The notes under the pieces were generated by a model. That model saw only the letters and a program-made list of their open reading frames with translations. It did no database searches and was not told the DNA's origin. Shown one piece after another: positions 1 to 5,320 of a stretch of 6,997 bases of DNA. Source of the DNA: Elusimicrobiota bacterium (lineage in GTDB: Bacteria; CG03; SLGR01; JAGXOG01); NCBI GenBank assembly GCA_027858455.1, contig JAQICQ010000007.1, positions 1 to 6,997 on the forward strand. The letters are read 5' to 3'. The position numbers and the translations under genes are program-made. Numbering within the stretch: position 1 is the stretch's first letter; every line of letters begins with the position of its first letter.

Positions 1-905
1 CAGAAGATTTTTCTGCGGGAATAAATCTAAAAGTAATAAGAGAATCAATAGAAGATGAAACCGCTTCCTCCGCCGCTGCAGATATTGGCGGGATATATGC
101 CTTAAAACTAAACGATGCCAAAATAAACTTTGGAATCGCCCTGCGTAATATAGGCACTGAAATTAGATATGTAGAGGAAAAGTTTCCTATACCGCTTACT
201 CTGAAAGCAGGAGTTTCCTGCAGAATGCTTGAAGATAGCCTAACTGTTAATTTGGATGCAAACATATCAGAATATTCCGGCAACTACTTAATGATGGGTA
301 CAGAATACAGTATTATAGACGCGGTGCAGGTAAGGATGGGCTATAAGTTTGACAGGAAAAGGGAATCTAAATCAAGATTAAATGTCGGGCTGGGAGCAGG
401 AAAAGGATATTACAGGATTGATTATACTTATACGCCGTTTGAGAATTTGGGGCAGGCCCAGCGACTTTCATTGTCAGTGAAATTCGGCCGCAGTAAAAAG
501 AAAGAATATGTCAAAGCTAAACGAAACGATAAAAATGTGCGAAAAAAAGAAGAAGATAATATTAATGCAATGATTGAGAAGATACAGGAAGAGATTAAAT
601 CCGGCAATGAAAATGTTGTAATAGAGTTATCAGAAAGTTATATAAAGTATAAAGAGATATTTATTTCAATAAAAGAAAAACCTGATGTTGTATATGACCG
701 GATTGCTGATATAATGCAGGTTATGCCGGAGTACAGGATTAAAATTACCGACCCGACAGTTGCGAAGAGTATCAAAGAATACTTCTTAAACCGAAAAATA
801 GCAGATAGCAGAATAATCTGCCGGTATGCAAGTTTTCCGAAAGAGCGAATTGACAGAGTCGCTCCATTAGCGCGACTGAGATTAAATAAATACTCCGGGC
901 GATAA
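1..905 (+). CDS. PorV/PorQ-like outer-membrane barrel protein with degenerate OmpA-like tail (5' partial)
   Basis: The gene is open at the left edge; the first whole codon is at base 3, and 300 residues are visible before TAA at 903-905. Residues 1 to about 162 look like the C-terminal half of a PorV/PorQ (UPF0164) barrel. They have alternating beta-strand texture and family-typical phrases: 'FGIALRNIG' near 43-51, 'FPIPLTLKAGV' at 61-71, 'DYTYTPFENLG' at 140-150 and a final strand 'RLSLSVKFG' at 154-162. Next come a lysine-rich, helix-prone linker (about 163-202) and roughly 95 residues resembling an OmpA/MotB C-terminal domain: 'VVYDRIADIMQVMPEYRIKI' at 229-248, then 'AKSIKEYFLNRKIADSRI' at 254-271. 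The segment between these blocks, which normally holds the peptidoglycan-binding loop, is almost gone. PorV serves type IX secretion in Bacteroidota; elsewhere the family's role is mostly unknown, so I assign no function beyond the outer membrane. The ATG at 225 is internal, since homology continues upstream. No downstream partner is co-directional, so the gene ends its own unit. Confidence 0.8.
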   Translation, partial: EDFSAGINLKVIRESIEDETASSAAADIGGIYALKLNDAKINFGIALRNIGTEIRYVEEKFPIPLTLKAGVSCRMLEDSLTVNLDANISEYSGNYLMMGTEYSIIDAVQVRMGYKFDRKRESKSRLNVGLGAGKGYYRIDYTYTPFENLGQAQRLSLSVKFGRSKKKEYVKAKRNDKNVRKKEEDNINAMIEKIQEEIKSGNENVVIELSESYIKYKEIFISIKEKPDVVYDRIADIMQVMPEYRIKITDPTVAKSIKEYFLNRKIADSRIICRYASFPKERIDRVAPLARLRLNKYSGR

Positions 906-930
906 AAAATGACTCCATGTTGTCCGGAGT
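892..930 (+). terminator. Possible weak terminator hairpin overlapping the barrel gene's stop codon
   Basis: ACTCCGG at 892-898 pairs perfectly with CCGGAGT at 924-930, giving a 7-bp stem with a 25-base loop that contains the TAA stop. A competing 5-bp stem, ACTCC 912-916 with GGAGT 926-930, is also possible. The following sequence is A-rich and then T-rich (about 948-960), not an immediate T-run. The large loop and the distance to the T-rich stretch make this a poor textbook intrinsic terminator. It is listed because it is the only clear inverted repeat after the gene. Confidence 0.25.
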
Positions 931-1124
931 AAAGTAAAAATAATTAAAATTTTTCTGTTTTATTACATTATCTTGCGAGGTGGGATAATTGTTTATTTAG
1001 GAATGCGGCGGAGCATAGGAATAAAAGAATTTATCTTTTCTATTATATATTTTGGTGTATTTTATATAGCAAGCAAAAAATATATTCATTCTGACAGCGG
1101 GAGTGCCCCGTCGGAGGCCTAAGG
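931..1124. other. A+T-rich convergent spacer with two GC-rich islands and one short ORF
   Basis: This lies between the 3' ends of the barrel gene and dus. Most of it is A+T-rich, with a weak AAAAGA/TCTTTT hairpin at 1023-1039. Two GC-rich islands stand out, at about 974-984 plus 1001-1018 and at 1091-1125. The second holds a 4-bp stem (CGGG 1098-1101 with CCCG 1107-1110) that could aid dus termination on the minus strand, though its T-run lies about 18 bases further on. A plus-strand frame from ATG 1003 to TAA 1120-1122 would encode 39 residues with a hydrophobic middle (about residues 9-23). It has no well-spaced ribosome site (AGGA touches the ATG), so I do not call it a gene. I see no RNA gene or mobile element here. 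Confidence 0.5.
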
Positions 1125-2141
1125 CTAAACGGAAGCTAAATATGGGTGTCTGTAGCAAGCGGCGGTTTCTTTAAACTCTTCGATTATATCCTGTATATCT
1201 TCCGGCCGGGTTGATCTAAATACTTTTTCCCTCAGCCCCTTAGCATGAGTGAAATAACGGGTGTAATGGTTAATATGTTTCCTGTAGATTTTATAGCCAG
1301 GGTCGTTGCCATAAAAATCCATTATGTAGTTTAAATGCATATACATAATGTCGCCGACTTTTGCGGCCGGCCGAATCGCAGGAAGGGGCTTTCCCGAAAG
1401 ATAGGCGTGTATATCATTAAATATACAGGGGTTGCCATAAGAACCGCGGGCGACAAGGACACCGGCACAGCCGGTTTTTTGAAACATATTTTTAACCTGC
1501 TGCGGGGTAAATATATTCCCGCTTGCAAGAACCGGGACCGATGAGGCGTCCACTGCCTGCTTTATTGACTGATAGTCAACACTGCCCCGATACATCTCGG
1601 CCTTTGTCCTGCCGTGGACGGAGATGGCGTCAGCGCCTGCCTCCGAGAGAGTTTTAGCTATAACGGCTGAATTTTTATTTTCGCGGTTCCAGCCGGTTCT
1701 TATTTTTACTGTTACGGGCAGATCGGTATTGGCTTTAATTATTTTTAAAATGCGGGCAAGTTTTTCCGGGTTTTTAAGGAGGGCCGAACCGCTGCCGTTA
1801 TTTACTACTTTTTTTACCGGGCAGCCGGCGTTTAAATCTATAAAATCAAAGTCCATTTTGTGAAGTTCTTTTATTGCTCCGGTTATATACTCCGGGTCGT
1901 TGCCGACTAACTGAACTCCGAGAGGCGAATCTTCCTTGTCAGTATATAACATCTGCATTGTTTTTTTTGAGAGGTGAGTTAAGCTCCGGGCGTTTATCAT
2001 TTCCGTAAAGGCCGTCTTGCATCCGAATTGGCGATAAAGTTTTCTGTAGGGATAGTCGGTTATACCGGCCATGGGGGCAAGAAGAACGCGGGAAGCTAAT
2101 TTTAAATTTCCGATCTTTAATTTAGATTTATTTTTAAACAT
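1125..2141 (-). CDS. dus: tRNA-dihydrouridine synthase (DusB-like)
   Basis: The product is an FMN- and NADPH-dependent enzyme that reduces specific uridines in tRNA to dihydrouridine in the cytoplasm. At 338 residues the protein is full length for the family. The FMN-binding TIM-barrel start 'LAPMAGITD' is at 21-29. The catalytic loop 'LNAGCPVKKV' is at 103-112, with Cys107 as the general acid. 'VKIRTGW' is at 145-151 (Lys146), 'VHGRTK' at 175-180 (His176) and the phosphate-gripping 'ARGSYGNPCIF' at 231-241. A helical tRNA-binding domain follows from about 262. The family normally begins 'KIGNLKL' close to the start codon, as here (8-15), which supports ATG at 2141-2139. No ribosome-binding site precedes it, and the predicted transcript starts at or next to the ATG. 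The gene is transcribed alone, divergently from argB. Assignment to the DusB branch rather than another Dus subgroup is tentative. The stop is TAG. Confidence 0.93.
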   Translation of the reverse strand: MFKNKSKLKIGNLKLASRVLLAPMAGITDYPYRKLYRQFGCKTAFTEMINARSLTHLSKKTMQMLYTDKEDSPLGVQLVGNDPEYITGAIKELHKMDFDFIDLNAGCPVKKVVNNGSGSALLKNPEKLARILKIIKANTDLPVTVKIRTGWNRENKNSAVIAKTLSEAGADAISVHGRTKAEMYRGSVDYQSIKQAVDASSVPVLASGNIFTPQQVKNMFQKTGCAGVLVARGSYGNPCIFNDIHAYLSGKPLPAIRPAAKVGDIMYMHLNYIMDFYGNDPGYKIYRKHINHYTRYFTHAKGLREKVFRSTRPEDIQDIIEEFKETAACYRHPYLASV

Positions 2142-2148
2142 ATTATTT

Positions 2149-2176
2149 ATAATATCTATATACTGGAAGCATGCAA
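2149..2176 (-). promoter_or_regulatory. Predicted sigma-70-type promoter of dus
   Basis: On the minus strand TTGCAT (2176-2171) serves as -35 and TATTAT (2154-2149) as -10, with a 16-base spacer. The expected start point is 2142 or 2141, directly at the dus ATG, so the mRNA would be leaderless or nearly so. The bases between the -10 box and the ATG are all A or T with no Shine-Dalgarno sequence. Other A+T-rich hexamers nearby (for example TATAAA at 2151-2146, 19-base spacing) are possible but less well spaced. Confidence 0.5.
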
Positions 2177-2187
2177 GAATTTTTGCA
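2172..2187. promoter_or_regulatory. Near-perfect palindrome over both -35 boxes; candidate operator
   Basis: The 16 bases at 2172-2187 match their reverse complement at 14 positions, with TGCAA on the left and TTGCA on the right. The left arm is part of the dus -35 box and the right arm is part of the argB -35 box, so a bound dimer would block both. The TGCA cores are 8 bases apart. ARG boxes built on TGCAT/ATGCA arms have 6, so I do not call this an ArgR site. A direct repeat GCAAGAA (2173-2179 and 2185-2191) overlaps it. Symmetric -35 boxes alone could explain part of the pattern. Confidence 0.35.
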
Positions 2188-2211
2188 AGAACAGGGTAAA
2201 AATACTATAAT
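2183..2211 (+). promoter_or_regulatory. Predicted sigma-70-type promoter of the argB operon
   Basis: TTGCAA (2183-2188) and a consensus TATAAT (2206-2211) are separated by 17 bases, the optimal spacing. Six A residues (2212-2217) follow and then the argB ATG, so the expected +1 is base 2218, the A of the start codon. That makes the operon mRNA leaderless at argB, consistent with the absence of any Shine-Dalgarno sequence. The -35 box faces the dus -35 box across only 6 bases (2177-2182), so polymerase cannot occupy both promoters at once. Confidence 0.65.
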
Positions 2212-2217
2212 AAAAAA

Positions 2218-2964
2218 ATGTCGACAGAAAAAACAAAAATATATAAGATAGGTGGCAGTACCCTTGAGGGCCGCGCCGCTGTGTCGGAAATAATTAAATC
2301 GCTTAAGAGGTTATTTAAACCGGGAAAGACTGTTCTTGTCCACGGAGGCGGACCGGCGATAAGCAGGTGGCTGGATAAGGTAGACATAAAACCGGAGTTT
2401 ATAGACGGACAGCGGGTTACCGGCGCCACATCGGCCAAAGTCGTTGAGATGGTTTTAAGCGGGCTGGTAAATAAAGAAATAGTCTCTGTGTTGGAAGATC
2501 AGGGTATAAAAGCTTCGGGAGTCAGCGGCCGCGACGGAGGCCTGGCGGTAGCGGAGGTTCTTAAAAAAGAATACGGCCGGGTCGGTGAGGTAAAAAAGAT
2601 AGATCCGTTTCTTATAAATGAGCTTTTAAAATCCGGTATAACTCCTGTGGTAAGCCCGGTAAGTCAGGACAAAAAAGGGTGTATTTTAAATGTCAATGCG
2701 GATTATTTCGCAGTAGCTTTAGCGTCGGCGCTCGGCGCTGCCCAGCTGAATTTTATAACTTCCGTCGGAGGTGTTCTTAAAGGAAACAGCGTTATTGAAA
2801 AATTAAATGTAGTTTCTGCGAAGGAACTTATTCAAAAAGGAACCGCCACCGAAGGTATGATACCTAAACTTGAAGCGTCCATAGAAGCTGTTAAAAGCGG
2901 AGTGGGAAAAGTGCAGATAATGAATCATAAAGGAAAGACGGGGACAACTATAACTTATGAATAA
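2218..2964 (+). CDS. argB: Acetylglutamate kinase (short, divergent form)
   Basis: It phosphorylates N-acetylglutamate in arginine synthesis and belongs to the amino acid kinase family. At 248 residues it is slightly shorter than E. coli ArgB. Visible motifs are 'YKIGGS' at 9-14 with transition-state Lys10, 'VHGGGPAIS' at 41-49, substrate Arg66 in 'RVTGAT', 'GVSGRDGG' at 101-108, 'GRVGEV' at 120-125, 'NVNAD' at 158-162 with Asp162, and 'GMIPKLEA' at 213-220 with Lys217. Only eight residues precede the first strand, so the N-terminal helix of arginine-inhibited hexameric enzymes is absent. Two things are odd: the ATP-side motif usually read 'TDVxGV' is 'TSVGGV' (181-186), and the usual C-terminal 'LLLELFTDEG'-like loop is missing. 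An acidic-carrier-linked kinase (LysZ-like) is a less likely alternative given argG and argH downstream. It is the first gene of the operon, predicted leaderless, and its end overlaps argD by 8 bases. Confidence 0.9.
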   Translation: MSTEKTKIYKIGGSTLEGRAAVSEIIKSLKRLFKPGKTVLVHGGGPAISRWLDKVDIKPEFIDGQRVTGATSAKVVEMVLSGLVNKEIVSVLEDQGIKASGVSGRDGGLAVAEVLKKEYGRVGEVKKIDPFLINELLKSGITPVVSPVSQDKKGCILNVNADYFAVALASALGAAQLNFITSVGGVLKGNSVIEKLNVVSAKELIQKGTATEGMIPKLEASIEAVKSGVGKVQIMNHKGKTGTTITYE

Positions 2965-4108
2965 TCTTCTTAATGTATATAATCAGCTTGATATGGAAGT
3001 ATCAAAAGCTGAGGGTAATAATATTTGGGATACCAATGGAAATAAATATATAGATTTTTTCTCCGGTATATCCGTAACTAATTTAGGCCATCGGCCGAAA
3101 GAGGTCATAAAAGCAATAGAGGGCGCTCTTGCCCAATATATGCATATATCAAATATTTTTCCGGAAAAATATCAGAAAGAACTTGCCGGTCTTCTTGTAG
3201 AAAAAACTATGCCGGAAAGCAAGGTCTTTTTTTCAAATTCCGGGGCAGAGGCAAACGAGTGCGCTATAAAAGTTGCCCGGAAATTTTTTGACGGTGAAAA
3301 ATTTAAAATAATAACTTTTAAAAATTCGTTTCACGGCCGCACTTTAGCGACTTTGGCGGCAACCGGTCAGTCAAAATTCCGCAAAGGGTTCGGTCCGGTT
3401 GTAGAGGGTTTTGACCATTTGGATTTTAATTTTCTGGCAACGGTTGAAGAAAATATTACTCCCGAAACTGCCGCTATAATGGTTGAGCCTATTCAGGGTG
3501 AAGGCGGTATCAATGTGGGTACAAAGGAGTTCATGGAAGGGTTAAGGAAGCTCTGTGACGAAAAAAAAATTCTACTTATAAGCGACGAGATACAGACAGG
3601 AATGGGACGTACGGGAAAATTTTTAGGCATTGACAATTACGGCATAGAGGCTGATATAGTAACTCTCGGTAAAGCTTTAGGAGGAGGACTGCCGCTTGCG
3701 GCAACTCTTATAAAAGACAAGGTTGCGTCTTGCATGGAGCCGGGGGATCACGGTTCTACTTTCGGAGGCAATCCTGTATCCTGCGCGGCGGGCCTGGCTG
3801 CCGTAAACGCTATTGATGATGATATGCTTGAAAATGTCGCTAAAAAAGGTAAAATTTTCCGGGCCGGGCTTGAGGGGCTTACCTCAAGGCATGAGACCAT
3901 AAAAGAAGTCAGGGGTAAAGGGCTTATGCTCGGGATGGAACTTAATTTTAAAGGTGCCGGCATGGTTAAGTATTTGCAGGAGAACGGTTTTATCGCTAAC
4001 TGCACCCGCGAGAGGGTCCTCCGGTTTTTACCGCCGTTTACGATAAGAAAGAGTGAAATAGACAGTTTAATTGATTGTATAGATAAGTATTTTAAAGAAA
4101 GAGGATAG
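2957..4108 (+). CDS. argD: Acetylornithine aminotransferase
   Basis: This PLP-dependent class III aminotransferase converts N-acetylglutamate semialdehyde plus glutamate to N-acetylornithine. Enzymes of this type often also act on the succinyl-diaminopimelate intermediate of lysine synthesis, which fits lysA in the same operon. The length of 383 residues is normal. PLP-phosphate motif 'SNSGAEAN' is at 93-100, 'SFHGRT' at 124-129, 'EPIQGEGG' at 177-184, and 'DEIQTGMGRTG' at 210-220 (Asp210 to the pyridine nitrogen, Gln213). The Schiff-base Lys239 lies in 'LGKALGGG', and 'STFGGNP' is at 267-273. The ATG lies inside the last codons of argB (shared ATGAATAA). The nearest purine-rich stretch is about 19 bases upstream, too far to act as a ribosome site, so translation is probably coupled to argB. 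The TAG stop is 3 bases before argG and in the same frame as argG. Confidence 0.94.
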   Translation: MNNLLNVYNQLDMEVSKAEGNNIWDTNGNKYIDFFSGISVTNLGHRPKEVIKAIEGALAQYMHISNIFPEKYQKELAGLLVEKTMPESKVFFSNSGAEANECAIKVARKFFDGEKFKIITFKNSFHGRTLATLAATGQSKFRKGFGPVVEGFDHLDFNFLATVEENITPETAAIMVEPIQGEGGINVGTKEFMEGLRKLCDEKKILLISDEIQTGMGRTGKFLGIDNYGIEADIVTLGKALGGGLPLAATLIKDKVASCMEPGDHGSTFGGNPVSCAAGLAAVNAIDDDMLENVAKKGKIFRAGLEGLTSRHETIKEVRGKGLMLGMELNFKGAGMVKYLQENGFIANCTRERVLRFLPPFTIRKSEIDSLIDCIDKYFKERG

Positions 4109-4111
4109 ATT

Positions 4112-5311
4112 ATGAAGAAAATAGTTCTGGCCTATTCGGGTGGATTGGATACATCCTGTATCATTCCGTGGCTTAAAGATAATTATGAGGGCAGTAGTAT
4201 AATAGCATTCTGTGCTTTGCTTGGCGAATCCGAGGATAAGAATGAATTAAAGAAAAGGGCAAAAGAAGCAGGAGCCGATAAATTTTATTTTGTGGATATG
4301 AGAAAAGAATTTGTTAATGATTATGTATTTCCGGCATTAAGAGTGGGGGCAAAATATGAAGACACCTATTTGCTTGCAACTGCTTTGGCACGGCCCCTTA
4401 TAGGTAAATATTTAGTTGATATCGCCCATGAAAATAAAGCCGAGGCTATAGCGCACGGTTGTACGGGGAAGGGTAACGACCAGGTAAGGTTTGAACTGGC
4501 AGTAGGTGCCTTAGACGACAGTCTTGAAATAATTGCGCCTTTGCGGGAATGGGAATTTAAATCCCGTAAAGCCGAACTTGAATATCTTGATGAAAACGGT
4601 CTTACTCTGGCAGATACCGGCGGTGGGAAATACAGTATTGACAGAAATTTATGGGGAATAAGCGTAGAGTGCGGTGAGCTTGAAGACCCGTGGGTAAGTC
4701 CTCCGGAAGATTCATATGTTATAGTAACCCCCGCAGAAGATACTCCGGACGAGTCAAAAGAATTAGTTATAGAATTTAAAGATGGCAATCCTGTAAGTAT
4801 TGACGGTAAAAAATACAATGGGGTGGAGCTTATAGAAAAGCTCAATATCATAGGCGGGAAATACGGTGTCGGAAGAACGGATATGGTTGAAAACCGGGTG
4901 GTCGGTATTAAATCCCGCGAAATCTATGAGGCGCCGGCCGGAGAAATACTTTTTGAGGCATTGAGAGGGTTGGAATCGTTAGTCCTTGATAAAGAGTATA
5001 TCCACAATAAACGCAAACTTGCCAAAGAATACGGCCGTCTGACTTATGAAGGAAAATGGTTTTCTCCCTTAAGAGAAGGTGTCCAGCAGTATTGCGACGC
5101 AACGAGTAAATATCTTACGGGTGAGGTAAGAATAAAACTTTACAAAGGAAGCGCGACAGTGACAGGCCGGCGTTCTCCTTATTCGCTTTACACCGAGGAG
5201 CTGGCCACCTATACGGAAAAGGATAGCTTTACTCATGAATCGGCAAAAGGGTTTATAGATTTATGGGGGCTTCCTCTTAGGGTTATGGGGAAAAGAGACA
5301 AGAAAACATAG
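4112..5311 (+). CDS. argG: Argininosuccinate synthase
   Basis: It joins citrulline and aspartate with ATP to give argininosuccinate in the cytoplasm; the active enzyme is usually a tetramer. The length of 399 residues is typical. The N-type ATP pyrophosphatase P-loop 'AYSGGLDTS' is at 7-15. The nucleotide and aspartate loop 'HGCTGKGNDQVRFE' is at 115-128, with Thr118, Asn122, Asp123 and Arg126 in place. 'YSIDRNLWGIS' is at 174-184, 'EDPW' at 191-194, 'VENR' at 259-262 and 'IYEAPAG' at 271-277. Against the common form, the 'ADxGQ' motif reads 'ALLGE' (35-39) and the citrulline-side 'TSxARP' reads 'TALARP' (90-95); the second is, from memory, a natural variant. A good ribosome site, AGAGGA at 4100-4105, lies in the last codons of argD six bases before ATG. 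ArgG is third in the operon, and its substrate citrulline must come from an ornithine carbamoyltransferase encoded elsewhere. Confidence 0.96.
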   Translation: MKKIVLAYSGGLDTSCIIPWLKDNYEGSSIIAFCALLGESEDKNELKKRAKEAGADKFYFVDMRKEFVNDYVFPALRVGAKYEDTYLLATALARPLIGKYLVDIAHENKAEAIAHGCTGKGNDQVRFELAVGALDDSLEIIAPLREWEFKSRKAELEYLDENGLTLADTGGGKYSIDRNLWGISVECGELEDPWVSPPEDSYVIVTPAEDTPDESKELVIEFKDGNPVSIDGKKYNGVELIEKLNIIGGKYGVGRTDMVENRVVGIKSREIYEAPAGEILFEALRGLESLVLDKEYIHNKRKLAKEYGRLTYEGKWFSPLREGVQQYCDATSKYLTGEVRIKLYKGSATVTGRRSPYSLYTEELATYTEKDSFTHESAKGFIDLWGLPLRVMGKRDKKT

Positions 5312-5320
5312 GAGTTAAAT

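Noticed and set aside
225..905. Treating ATG 225 as the start of the barrel gene
   Set aside because: The frame is open upstream to the window edge and encodes clear PorV/PorQ-like strands ('FGIALRNIG', 'FPIPLTLKAGV'), so 225 is an internal methionine.
1091..1125. Strong intrinsic terminator for dus on the minus strand
   Set aside because: The stem is only 4 bp and the T-run lies about 18 bases beyond it, so I mention it in the spacer entry but do not call a terminator.
2171..2189. ArgR (ARG box) operator upstream of argB
   Set aside because: The palindrome is real, but its TGCA cores are 8 bases apart rather than 6 and it does not fit the TGAAT/ATTCA form, so naming the regulator is not supported.
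2205..2438. Minus-strand open frame across the argB start and promoter
   Set aside because: It runs antisense through argB motifs and overlaps the divergent promoters, with no supporting signal.
4366..4851. A 161-codon open frame on the minus strand inside argG
   Set aside because: It is serine/proline-rich low-grade sequence fully antisense to conserved argG codons, with no ribosome site. It is a shadow of the coding strand.
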